A DNA stretch of 64,000 nucleotides, from the NCBI GenBank assembly GCA_903853805.1, contig CAINUN010000016.1:62001-126000 (forward strand), given 5' to 3'. A program made the position numbers and the translations under genes. Of this stretch, positions 19,251-28,768 are shown piece after piece. Source of the DNA: an uncultured Bacteroidota bacterium. GTDB lineage: Bacteria; Bacteroidota; Bacteroidia; Chitinophagales; Chitinophagaceae. Each line of letters begins with the position of its first letter. Position 1 is the stretch's first letter. A model generated the notes under the pieces. It was not told where the DNA came from. It did no database searches and saw only the letters and a program-made list of their open reading frames with translations.

Positions 19251-20249
19251 ATGAAAAAAGAGATTGTTGTCAGCGGCATCCGTTCTACAGGTTACTTGCA
19301 CCTTGGCAATTATTTTGGCGCGATGCGCAATTATGTGAAGATGCAAGAAGACTATGATTGCTATTTTTTTGTAGCCGATTATCATAGCCTTACCACCCAC
19401 CCCGATCCTAAAGATTTGAAAGCAAATGTGTTTAGGGTTGCAGCAGAAAATATTGCTTGCGGACTTGACCCTAATAAAGTGACGCTTTATGTTCAAAGCG
19501 ATGTGCCTGAAGTGACGGAGTTATACCTCATGCTCAATATGATGGCTTATAAAGGCGAGCTAGAAAAAGTACCTACGTTTAAAGAAAAAGCACGTAACCA
19601 ACCCGACAATGTAAATGCGGGATTATTGACCTACCCCGTTTTGATGGCTGCAGATATTTTGATTCATAAAGCCGTGAAAGTTCCTGTAGGAAAAGACCAA
19701 GAACAACACTTGGAGATGGCGCGCAATTTTGCCAATCGTTTTACAAGCAGGTACGGAGAAGTTTTTCCAGAGCCTATGCCTTTCAACTTTGGCAATCAAT
19801 TGATAAAAGTGCCTAGTCTTGATGGCGCGGGCAAAATGAGCAAGAGCGAAAATGTGAATGCCACTATTTTTCTAGCCGATGAAGATGATGTGATTCGCAA
19901 AAAAGTGATGAAGGCAAAAACCGACCAAGGACCTACGGAACACAACAGTGAAATGCCCGACTATATCCAAAACCTATTCCTTTTGATGGATTTGGTGTGT
20001 GCTCAAGAAACTGTTGACCAATATAAAACGGCATTCAACACCTGCACCATTCGTTACGGAGATATGAAGAAACAATTGGCAGAAGACATGGTCAATTTCG
20101 TTCGTCCTATCCGCGAAAAAACAATTGAGCTTCACAATAACGAAGCCTTGTTGCAAAAGATTTTGAAAGAAGGTGCTGAGAAAGCAAGAGTAAGCGCCCG
20201 TGCTACTATTGAAGAAGCAAGAAAAATAATTGGCATCAATTATTATTAA
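19251..20249 (+). CDS. trpS: tryptophanyl-tRNA synthetase
   Basis: Start MKKEIVVSGIRSTGYLHLGNYFGAM; KMSKS motif. Confidence 0.96.
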   Translation: MKKEIVVSGIRSTGYLHLGNYFGAMRNYVKMQEDYDCYFFVADYHSLTTHPDPKDLKANVFRVAAENIACGLDPNKVTLYVQSDVPEVTELYLMLNMMAYKGELEKVPTFKEKARNQPDNVNAGLLTYPVLMAADILIHKAVKVPVGKDQEQHLEMARNFANRFTSRYGEVFPEPMPFNFGNQLIKVPSLDGAGKMSKSENVNATIFLADEDDVIRKKVMKAKTDQGPTEHNSEMPDYIQNLFLLMDLVCAQETVDQYKTAFNTCTIRYGDMKKQLAEDMVNFVRPIREKTIELHNNEALLQKILKEGAEKARVSARATIEEARKIIGINYY

Positions 20250-20309
20250 AAATTTTACCTTGGCTAAGGTTTTGAAATTCCTTTTGAAACCAACCATCAA
20301 TTTTAAACA

Positions 20310-20942
20310 ATGGCAAAAAAGAAGACCAAACACATAGCTCTTGCAGGAAACATTGGCGCAGGCAAAACTACACTCACCACCATGCTTGCTAAACATTATA
20401 AATGGACACCCCATTTTGAAGATGTTGAGCGTAACCCATACCTCGTAGATTTCTACGAAGACATGCATCGTTGGTCATTCAATTTGCAAATCTATTTTCT
20501 CAATAGTAGGCTCAATCAATTGCTTGATATTCGTAAGGGTACAGAAATTGTTATTCAAGACAGAACCATTTATGAAGATGCCTACATTTTTGCCCCCAAT
20601 CTTTATGAAATGGGCTTAATGCCTAAACGCGATTTTGAAAACTATTCTACTTTTTTTCAAAATCTAAAGACCATGATTGATGCTCCTGATTTGTTGATTT
20701 ATCTAAAAGCATCAATACCTAAACTCGTTGACCAAATTCAAAAACGTGGCAGAGATTACGAAGAAAATATTCGCCTCGATTACTTAAAGCGACTCAATGA
20801 ATTCTATAACAAATGGATTGATTCTTATACCGATGGACCATTACTTGTTGTAGATGTGGACAATATGGATTTTGCCAACAACGAAGAAGACTTTGCCGAT
20901 GTCGTGAGAAGAATTGAAGCGCAAATACACGGTTTGTTTTAG
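20310..20942 (+). CDS. deoxynucleoside kinase
   Basis: P-loop GNIGAGKTTL, QDRTIYEDAYIFA motif. Confidence 0.92.
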   Translation: MAKKKTKHIALAGNIGAGKTTLTTMLAKHYKWTPHFEDVERNPYLVDFYEDMHRWSFNLQIYFLNSRLNQLLDIRKGTEIVIQDRTIYEDAYIFAPNLYEMGLMPKRDFENYSTFFQNLKTMIDAPDLLIYLKASIPKLVDQIQKRGRDYEENIRLDYLKRLNEFYNKWIDSYTDGPLLVVDVDNMDFANNEEDFADVVRRIEAQIHGLF

Positions 20943-20975
20943 CCATCAATTTTCTTGTTCAAGAAAATAAAAAGA

Positions 20976-23501
20976 ATGAAGCACCTAATCCTTTTTCTGC
21001 TTTTTGTTTTCAGCTTTCCAACAATTAATGCTGCAACTCTTTCTGGAAAAATAACAGACAGCAAGGGCGATGTATTACCATTTGCAGTTGTCTTTGTAAG
21101 AGGAACAACGCAAGGAACAAGTGCTAATGCACAAGGTATTTACCAACTCAATTTACAATCAGGAAGTTTCATTATTGTTTGCCAGCAAATGGGTTTTAAG
21201 CAAACTGAATTCAACATAACTGTAACTGGGAATGAAAACTTAACTCATGATTTCAAACTTGCAGAACAGCGAATGGAGATGAAGGAATTTGTACTGAAAT
21301 CTGATGATGACCCTGCCAAGTACATTATGCGCAAAGTGATTGCTAAACGCAAATACTATGAAAGGTTTATCAAAAATTTCGAAACAGATATTTACCTCAA
21401 AGGTGCCTTCAAAACACGACACACACCTGCAAAGGTTTTGGGTCAGAAAGTTGATGCTGATGAAATGGGATTGGATAGCAATAAGCAGGGCATTTTATAC
21501 TTGTGCGAAGAAGTAGCCACGTATTTTAATAATGGTAAGCAGCGAAAAACATTGATTCATTCTGTAAAAGAAAGTGGTAGCCCAAATGGTCTTGGCTTTG
21601 CTCAGTTTCCACCCGTAATCAACGTTTATCAAAACAACATTTCCATCGCTCAACAACTAAATCCTCGCGGGTTTATTTCACCTGTCAACGACAATGCTTT
21701 TCTCTATTATAAGTTTAAACTTCTTGGAGATTTTGAAGAGAACAACAAAACCATTTATAAAATCAAAGTCACACCAAAACGACTCTATGAACCTTTGTTT
21801 GAAGGCGAAATATTTGTGGTGGATGATGACTGGTCACTTCATAGTTTGAACCTCACCACTACCAAGAAATCGAACATGGAATTTCTTGACACTTTCCGTC
21901 TACATCAAGTTTACTTACCACTAATAAAAGGGAATTGGGTCATCAAGCAACAAGTACTAGATTTTACTTTGAAGATTTTCGGGTTCGATATGTATGGCTA
22001 TATGACTACGGTATATAACAACCAAAAAGTGAATGAACCTATTGCCGATTCGATATTTCAAGACAACATGATTTCAGTTTATGATAAGACTGCTAACAAA
22101 AAAGATACAGCCTACTGGAAAGACACTCGCCCCATCCCTTTACAAACAGAAGAAGTAAAAGACTACTCAAAGAAAGATAGCCTGCGATTGGTGTTCGAAA
22201 ACCCACATCGCATTGATTCCATAAGAAGAAAAGAAAACCATTTTAAACCAACAGCTCTCTTATTGTCTGGCTATTCATTCAGTGGGAAAGAGAATAAATT
22301 TTCCATAGGAACAAATGCTTTACTCACTGGCATGTTGAATTACAACACAGTAGAAGGATTAAATATCGCACCTCGTTTTTGGATCAATAAACGAATAGAT
22401 TCTTTTCAGTCAATTTATTCAACCCTTGCAACACGATATGGTTGCAACAGCACTCACTTCAACGCCATCGGTAGAATAACCTATTTCAATAGCGACAAAA
22501 ACTGGAGAGGAAGATGGTGGAATGTAGGTATTGAAGGGGGTAAATATGTCTTTCAACTCAACAGTAGCAATCCTATTGACCCGTTGTATAATTCATTTGC
22601 GACATTAATAGACAGGCATAACTTTCTAAAAATCTACGAACGAATGCAAGCCGGAGTTTTTGCTGGAAGAAATTATGGGAATGGACTGCGTTGGGCAGTG
22701 TGGATGGGTTATCAACAAAGATTGCCTTTAGAGAATACTACTGATTTTAGTTTTGCAAAAACAGACAAGGGTGGTTTTACCGACAACCTTCCTTCCGAAT
22801 TTACATCAATAGGATTTGAAAAACAGGATGCTGTAATCATGAAGTTCAATGTGCATTATAAACCTGGAGTTACCTACACTCAATATCCCGAATATAAAGT
22901 GGCTAATGGAAGCAAGTGGCCTACATTCAGCTTATTCTACCAAAAAGGAATTCCCGATTTATTGAACAGCACTGTTGACTATGACAAATGGCGACTAAGA
23001 ATTAAAGACGAATTGAGTTTGAAAGTATTCGGCGCTCTTCAATATAGTTTCATCACGGGTGGATTCATCAATAGTAATTCACTCAGCATTCCCGATAGAA
23101 ACCACATCATTGGCAATCAATATTCAGTAGCATCCAACTATCTCGAAAGTTTTCAGTTGGCTCCTTATTATCAATACACCAATGCTGAACCTTGGTTAGC
23201 CGAAACGCATTTTGAATGGCATTTGAATGGATTGCTCACTAATAAAATCCCCCTTTTCCGACAAATGCGTTGGTATGCTGTTACGGGTATTAATTCACTT
23301 TACTTCAGCAACACCAATAATTACACCGAAGCTTTTATTGGCATTGATAATTTCGGCTACGACAAGTTCCGAATGTTTCGAATTGATTTAGTACAATCTT
23401 TCAATGCCCTACAACAGTTGAATACCGCAGTGCGCATTGGATTACATCTCAATGGTGTTACCGTAAACCTTAGCGACAACAATCATGAAAGTGAATGGTA
23501 A
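20976..23501 (+). CDS. DUF5686 family outer-membrane protein with carboxypeptidase-regulatory-like N-terminal domain
   Basis: SGKITDSKGDVLPFAVVFVRGTTQGTSANAQGIYQL plus long beta-strand-rich C-terminus. Confidence 0.8.
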   Translation: MKHLILFLLFVFSFPTINAATLSGKITDSKGDVLPFAVVFVRGTTQGTSANAQGIYQLNLQSGSFIIVCQQMGFKQTEFNITVTGNENLTHDFKLAEQRMEMKEFVLKSDDDPAKYIMRKVIAKRKYYERFIKNFETDIYLKGAFKTRHTPAKVLGQKVDADEMGLDSNKQGILYLCEEVATYFNNGKQRKTLIHSVKESGSPNGLGFAQFPPVINVYQNNISIAQQLNPRGFISPVNDNAFLYYKFKLLGDFEENNKTIYKIKVTPKRLYEPLFEGEIFVVDDDWSLHSLNLTTTKKSNMEFLDTFRLHQVYLPLIKGNWVIKQQVLDFTLKIFGFDMYGYMTTVYNNQKVNEPIADSIFQDNMISVYDKTANKKDTAYWKDTRPIPLQTEEVKDYSKKDSLRLVFENPHRIDSIRRKENHFKPTALLLSGYSFSGKENKFSIGTNALLTGMLNYNTVEGLNIAPRFWINKRIDSFQSIYSTLATRYGCNSTHFNAIGRITYFNSDKNWRGRWWNVGIEGGKYVFQLNSSNPIDPLYNSFATLIDRHNFLKIYERMQAGVFAGRNYGNGLRWAVWMGYQQRLPLENTTDFSFAKTDKGGFTDNLPSEFTSIGFEKQDAVIMKFNVHYKPGVTYTQYPEYKVANGSKWPTFSLFYQKGIPDLLNSTVDYDKWRLRIKDELSLKVFGALQYSFITGGFINSNSLSIPDRNHIIGNQYSVASNYLESFQLAPYYQYTNAEPWLAETHFEWHLNGLLTNKIPLFRQMRWYAVTGINSLYFSNTNNYTEAFIGIDNFGYDKFRMFRIDLVQSFNALQQLNTAVRIGLHLNGVTVNLSDNNHESEW

Positions 23502-23553
23502 GATGTTGTTTGACTTATTGACTTCGCTAAGCTGTGCACAAGTGGCAAGTTTT

Positions 23554-23910
23554 GGGCTACAATCCAATAGGTTTTCGGTCATGCCCATTTTCGTATTTCT
23601 ATAGCCCACAACAAATTGGTTCATGCCCACAATGCTCGGGTTTGAGCCCAGAAGCAATGGGTTACAGCCCATAATACATCGGCTAAAGCCCAAAACCAAA
23701 GGGCTAAAGCCCACAATGCTCGGGTTGCTGCCCACAACCAAGGGGCTAAAGCCCAAAACCTTCCAGTCATAGCCCACAATGCTCGGGCTAAAGCCAACAA
23801 CCAAGGGGCTAGCGCCCAAATATCTTCGGTCATGGCCCACAACCTTCGGGCTTGAGCCCATCCACCTTCGGTCATCTCCTAAATGATTTGGGCTGCCGCC
23901 CACAGCATTT
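23554..23910. repeat. 21-bp degenerate tandem repeat array (about 17 contiguous units)
   Basis: Consensus approximately GGGCTAAAGCCCACAACCTTC; units stay in a fixed 21-bp register, each with a short GGGC..GCCC-type stem or a GGTCATGGCC variant. Confidence 0.9.
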
Positions 23911-24004
23911 AGGATTGTGAAAAAACAATTTAACTACAGGTCTTGTAAGTTGGAAAAAGACTTTTCGCTATCGCAAAACCCCGACACCTGTTTATATTTG
24001 TCTC

Positions 24005-24478
24005 ATGCTAGAAGACTTACACCTTTCTAAAGGAACCAAAGAAGAACAATACCAAAATCTGTTACCTCAAATCAAAGCCTTGTTGGCGCATGAAACCGAC
24101 TTTATTGCCAACCTTGCGAATGTAGCGGCTGCATTGAAAGAACAATTTGGGTGGTTTTGGGTGGGTTTTTATTTGGTGAAAAATGAGGAGTTGGTTTTAG
24201 GTCCATTTCAAGGTCCGGTGGCTTGCACAAGAATCAAAAAAGGTAAAGGGGTTTGTGGTACGAGTTGGCAACAAGCTGCCACGATTATTGTTCCTGATGT
24301 GGAATTGTTTCCGGGACATATTGCTTGCAACAGTCTTTCTAAAAGCGAAATTGTTGTGCCCATTATTCGAGGCAATGAAGTAGTTGGTGTGTTGGATGTT
24401 GATAGCGATACTCTTAATAGTTTTGACAACACAGACCAACATTATTTAGAAGAAATCATTGCTTCAATTACTGTGTAA
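24005..24478 (+). CDS. GAF-domain protein, free methionine-(R)-sulfoxide reductase (fRMsr)-like
   Basis: GFYLVKNEELVLGPFQGPVACTRIKKGKGVCGTSW; HIACNSLSKSEIVVPI. Confidence 0.88.
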   Translation: MLEDLHLSKGTKEEQYQNLLPQIKALLAHETDFIANLANVAAALKEQFGWFWVGFYLVKNEELVLGPFQGPVACTRIKKGKGVCGTSWQQAATIIVPDVELFPGHIACNSLSKSEIVVPIIRGNEVVGVLDVDSDTLNSFDNTDQHYLEEIIASITV

Positions 24479-24551
24479 AACATCTTTAATTCACCATACA
24501 AACGTAACTTGCAAGAACTGAACATGAAACTTTAACTAACAAATTCCTGCA

Positions 24552-25283
24552 TTGAAGCATTTCTATTTCATACTGATTTTACTTTTGGATTGCAATGCTT
24601 CGTTTGCACAATTGCTGAAAGGAAGAGTGATGGATGGCGATACGCAAAAGCCTATTGTGGGCGCAGTGATTGCAAATATCAATAGCCGACAAATTGCAAT
24701 GACAGATTCCTCAGGACACTATACACTAGTAGCCAATTTCAATAATGAAATCATGGTTTCTTTTCAAGGATATAAAACACAGACCAAAAAAGTTGCTCCA
24801 TCGCAATTGGGTATTTCTATCTTGAACATTGAATTGATGAAACTCAGCTACCAATTAGAGGAGTTTATTTTCCACCCAAAATATACGCGCTACCAACTCG
24901 ACTCTATGGAAAGAAAGTCGGTTTATATTCGTGTGTTGTCGAGAGAGAAAAGCACTATTGCTAGTCCTGTTTCTTGGATAGCCGAAAAATTCAACGCTAA
25001 TAGTAAACGTATTTTCAAGTTTCAGAAAAACTATTATTATTGGGAAACTGAAAAGTTTATTGAATCAAGATATTTACCTGAAATTGTTGAAAAACTTACC
25101 CAACTTCATGGCGATACGCTTGCAACCTTCATGAACAATTATCCTTTGCCTTATGATTATGCAAGGGTTGCATCCGAGTTAGAAATCAAAATCTTTATCC
25201 GCGATAGTTACAAGCAATGGCTAAAGCATCCTGTTTATCCTCCTATCATTACACAAGATGCCTTGAAAACGGACAAGCACTGA
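24552..25283 (+). CDS. carboxypeptidase-regulatory-like domain secreted protein
   Basis: LLKGRVMDGDTQKPIVGAVIANINSRQIAMTDSSGHYTLVA; TTG start. Confidence 0.75.
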   Translation: MKHFYFILILLLDCNASFAQLLKGRVMDGDTQKPIVGAVIANINSRQIAMTDSSGHYTLVANFNNEIMVSFQGYKTQTKKVAPSQLGISILNIELMKLSYQLEEFIFHPKYTRYQLDSMERKSVYIRVLSREKSTIASPVSWIAEKFNANSKRIFKFQKNYYYWETEKFIESRYLPEIVEKLTQLHGDTLATFMNNYPLPYDYARVASELEIKIFIRDSYKQWLKHPVYPPIITQDALKTDKH

Positions 25284-25310
25284 GCCAACCGAATTGAGTT
25301 AATTTGCAGC

Positions 25311-26030
25311 ATGATTCCACAATGGCAAAAAGGTATTGTCAAAAAAATTGTTCAAGAAAACCCAACCACAAGAAGGTTTTGGATTGAACTTCCTGAAACA
25401 ACCCAATTCAATTTTCTTCCGGGTCAATATATAACGCTTGACCTACCTATTCATGAACGAAGAAATCTTCGTTGGCGCAGTTATAGCATTGCCTCTATGC
25501 CCGATGGCAGCAATGTCTTTGAACTCCTCATTGTTCATGCCCTAAATGGTGTGGGCACTACCTATCTTTTTAATGAAGTAGCCGTAGGAAGTGAATTGAC
25601 TTTTCGCGGACCCAATGGCATCTTTACTTTACCCACTAACATTGCCCACAAAGACCTTTTCTTTATTTGCACGGGCACAGGCATTGCGCCATTTAGAAGC
25701 ATGCTACAACACATACGTCATCAACAGATTCCCCATCAAAACATTCATCTTGTTTTTGGTTGCAGAACACAGACAGACCTTTTGTATCCTACCGAAATGA
25801 AGGAATTGGAACAACAACTTACTGGGTTCCATTATCACCCAACTCTATCTCGTGAAAGTTGGGATGGGAAGTCGGGTTATGTTCATGAAGTTTATGCTTC
25901 GCTTTGCAAGGAAAAACAAGCTGCTGTATTTATGCTTTGTGGTTGGCGAAATATGGTGGACGAAGCCTTAGAAAGAATTGAGGCTATGGGCTATGACAAG
26001 AAGGATATTTTGCACGAACTCTATGGTTGA
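25311..26030 (+). CDS. ferredoxin/flavodoxin--NADP+ reductase-like FAD oxidoreductase
   Basis: RWRSYSIAS FAD motif, GTGIAPFRSMLQHI, LCGWRNMVDEA. Confidence 0.88.
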   Translation: MIPQWQKGIVKKIVQENPTTRRFWIELPETTQFNFLPGQYITLDLPIHERRNLRWRSYSIASMPDGSNVFELLIVHALNGVGTTYLFNEVAVGSELTFRGPNGIFTLPTNIAHKDLFFICTGTGIAPFRSMLQHIRHQQIPHQNIHLVFGCRTQTDLLYPTEMKELEQQLTGFHYHPTLSRESWDGKSGYVHEVYASLCKEKQAAVFMLCGWRNMVDEALERIEAMGYDKKDILHELYG

Positions 26031-26125
26031 TTGCAAGATGAAAATGATTCAAAGTGATTGTAAGCGTTTAGTTGGTTTTCGTTTTAATAATCCCTTTACT
26101 TATTCTTTCCTTACTTTGTAACATC

Positions 26126-28144
26126 ATGACAAACAAAAAAACAAACAAGAAAACAAGTTTCACCACCACTCATAGTTACAAAGGAAGATTAGAGATTGTA
26201 AAAAACGGCATGGGCTATGTGATGGTCGAAGGATTGAAAAAAGACATCGTCATCCGACAAGATAAAATGGGCTTGGCATTAGATGGTGATGATGTACGAG
26301 TGGAAGTGAGCGGCACTCCAAAGAAAAATGGCAGGCAAGACGGCATCATTACGGATGTTATTAAAAGACATCAAACAGAGTTTAGCGGTACGCTGAAAGT
26401 ATCTGCACATTTCGCTTTTCTCATTCCCGATAAGCAAAATATGCCGGTGGATATTTTCATTCCATTGGAGTTAATGCACGATGCCAAAGACGGCGATAAA
26501 GCCATTGTGAAAATAAAAGACTGGACACCCAAGGCTAAGAATCCTATAGGAGAGGTCATTCATATTTTGACTAATGAACCGGATAATGAAATTGCCATGA
26601 AGAGCATCTTGCTCGAAAGTGGTTTCCCGCTTTCTTTTCCTGACGAAGTGTTGGAAGAAGCGGCTCGTTATCCCGAAGGAATTAGCGAGGATGAATTGCA
26701 TTACCGTAAAGATTTTAGAAACACGTTGACGGTCACTATTGACCCGGTGGATGCCAAGGATTTTGATGATGCTATTTCTTTCAAAGAAATTTCAAAAGAT
26801 GTTTATGAAGTGGGCGTTCACATTGCCGATGTGTCGCACTACATTCAAAAATCATCTGCACTCGACCAAGAAGCTTTTAGACGAGCAACAAGTGTCTATC
26901 TTCCAGACAGAGTCGCACCCATGTTGCCGGAAAGATTGTCGAATGAATTGTGTTCGCTTCGTCCGCATGAAGATAAATACACGTTCTCTGCTGTTTTTCA
27001 ATTAGATGGCAATGGAATAGTGTTGGATTATTGGTTGGGCAAAACGGTCATTCATTCCGACAGGCGGTTTAGTTATGAAGAAGTACAGGAAATGATTGAA
27101 GGTGCCGATGGTGACCATAAGGAAGTCATCATGACCTTGAACAGCATTGCACAAACACTTCGCAAAAAACGTTTTCAAAAAGGAGCCATCAATTTTTCTT
27201 CGCAAGAAGTTCGTTTTCAATTGGATGAAAACGCCAAACCCATTGGCATCATCATTAAAGAAAGTAAAGAAGCGCACCAACTCATTGAAGAGTTGATGTT
27301 GTTAGCCAATAAACAAGTTGCCACTTATGTTTCGGCATTTGAATTTAAAGGAAGAGAAGTGCCATTCCCTTATCGTGTGCATGATGTGCCCGATGTGGAC
27401 AAGCTAAAAATGTTCACGGCTTTTGCTGGTCGTTTTGGATACAAGTTCAACATTGCAACACCCGAAGACATTGCAGCTTCTTTCAATGAAATGTTGCAAC
27501 TAGTTCAAGGAAAACCGGAGCAACATGTACTCGAAACTTTAGGTATTCGCACCATGTCGAAAGCGGTATATACCACCGACAATATTGGGCATTATGGTTT
27601 GGGCTTTAGTCATTATTGCCACTTCACTTCGCCTATTCGCCGTTACCCAGATGTGTTGGTGCATCGGGTGCTTTGGGAATGTTTGAACAACGACATCAAG
27701 CCTGTGAAACACATGGAACAAGAATGTCGTCATTGTAGCGAAATGGAGCGCAAAGCAATGGATGCCGAACGCAGTGCCAATAAGTACAAACAGGTGGAAT
27801 ATATGCAGCAGTTTGTGGGCGAGGATTTTGATGCGGTAATTAGTGGCGTTTCTACTTTTGGTTTTTGGGCAGAGACGGTGGAACACAAATGCGAAGGCAT
27901 GGTTTCAAAAACTGACTTGAATGATATTGACGATTTTGAGTTTAAGGAAGATGAGTATGCGCTTGTTGGCTTTTTAACTGGACTAAAGTTTAGTATGGGC
28001 GATAAAATAAAAGTGAAAGTTGCCGCTGCCAATCTTGAAAAAAGACAGATTGATTTTGCCTTAGTGGGGATGGAAGATGTGAAGTTGGCACATAGAGCGA
28101 GAGCAAAAGTGAAAAGTCAGAAGGTTAAAAAGGGGAAGAGGTGA
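26126..28144 (+). CDS. rnr: ribonuclease R
   Basis: Cold-shock domains, RNB motif TIDPVDAKDFDDAISF, S1 domain; start MTNKKTNKK preferred. Confidence 0.95.
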   Translation: MTNKKTNKKTSFTTTHSYKGRLEIVKNGMGYVMVEGLKKDIVIRQDKMGLALDGDDVRVEVSGTPKKNGRQDGIITDVIKRHQTEFSGTLKVSAHFAFLIPDKQNMPVDIFIPLELMHDAKDGDKAIVKIKDWTPKAKNPIGEVIHILTNEPDNEIAMKSILLESGFPLSFPDEVLEEAARYPEGISEDELHYRKDFRNTLTVTIDPVDAKDFDDAISFKEISKDVYEVGVHIADVSHYIQKSSALDQEAFRRATSVYLPDRVAPMLPERLSNELCSLRPHEDKYTFSAVFQLDGNGIVLDYWLGKTVIHSDRRFSYEEVQEMIEGADGDHKEVIMTLNSIAQTLRKKRFQKGAINFSSQEVRFQLDENAKPIGIIIKESKEAHQLIEELMLLANKQVATYVSAFEFKGREVPFPYRVHDVPDVDKLKMFTAFAGRFGYKFNIATPEDIAASFNEMLQLVQGKPEQHVLETLGIRTMSKAVYTTDNIGHYGLGFSHYCHFTSPIRRYPDVLVHRVLWECLNNDIKPVKHMEQECRHCSEMERKAMDAERSANKYKQVEYMQQFVGEDFDAVISGVSTFGFWAETVEHKCEGMVSKTDLNDIDDFEFKEDEYALVGFLTGLKFSMGDKIKVKVAAANLEKRQIDFALVGMEDVKLAHRARAKVKSQKVKKGKR

Positions 28145-28233
28145 TTTGATTCTTTAGACTTTTTGTTTCATTATCAATCTCCCCATTTTCCCCATTATTT
28201 TCAAAACTTACCATTTCCTTGTGTTGGAAATAG

Positions 28234-28261
28234 TTTTTTTAAAGAAAATTTCCCGAATCAT
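28234..28261 (+). repeat. leader shared with the 52.6 kb array
   Basis: TTTTTTTAAAGAAAATTTCCCGAATCAT, compare TTTTTTTAGGGAAATTTTCCGAATCAT at 52646-52672. Confidence 0.75.
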
Positions 28262-28271
28262 AGAACCTGCG

Positions 28272-28500
28272 TATGCCAATTGAAGGAAAACAACTGTTTG
28301 GATGCAATTGGTATATGCCAACTCAAAGAAAACAACAGTTTGGATGCAATTGGTATATGCCAACTCAAAGAAAACAACAGTTTGGATGCAATTGGTATAT
28401 GCCAACTCTAGGAAAACAACTGTTTGGATGCAATTGGTATATACCAACTCTAGGAAAACAACTGTTTCCCTTCAATTGGTATATACCAATTGAAGGGAAA
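28272..28500. repeat. 42-bp tandem repeat array, family A1 (5 full units plus partial)
   Basis: Units start at 28272, 28314, 28356, 28398, 28440, 28482; consensus TATGCCAACTCTAGGAAAACAACTGTTTGGATGCAATTGGTA; units 2 and 3 identical. Confidence 0.95.
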
Positions 28501-28505
28501 GACGC

Positions 28506-28690
28506 CGAACGCGCAGATAGGCATAAAACAAATTACTTATCGCACCCCGAACGCGCGGATAGCCATAAAACAAATCATGTATCGTACTCCGAACGCGCGG
28601 ATAGGCATAAAACAAATTATTTATCGCACTCCGAACGCGCGGATAGGCATAAAACAAATTATTTATCGTACTCCGAATGCTCGGATAGGG
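28506..28690. repeat. 42-bp tandem repeat array, family A2 (4 full units plus partial)
   Basis: Units start at 28506, 28548, 28590, 28632, 28674; consensus CGAACGCGCGGATAGGCATAAAACAAATTATTTATCGCACTC. Confidence 0.95.
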
Positions 28691-28768
28691 AAACATACTT
28701 GATAATGACGACGTAGGCACAGCCTAACGCCGAACTATTAGGATAGAAGCTACGGCGAACTGAGTGAA

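Noticed and set aside
23442-23903. Minus-strand 153-aa ORF (and overlapping 84-aa Trp/Ala-rich ORF) as real genes
   Set aside because: Both are produced by the 21-bp repeat (stop-free, multiple of 3); no convincing start context or family. Treated as repeat DNA.
28272-28690. Possible CRISPR array
   Set aside because: Units are contiguous 42-bp repeats without unique spacers, are internally dyad-symmetric, and no cas genes are present in the window.
28163-28720. ORFs 28163-28411, 28208-28447, 28273-28716, 28302-28493, 28472-28720 and 28490-28702 as protein-coding genes
   Set aside because: Mutually overlapping on both strands, consisting almost entirely of the 42-bp repeats; kept only as a low-confidence translation hypothesis.
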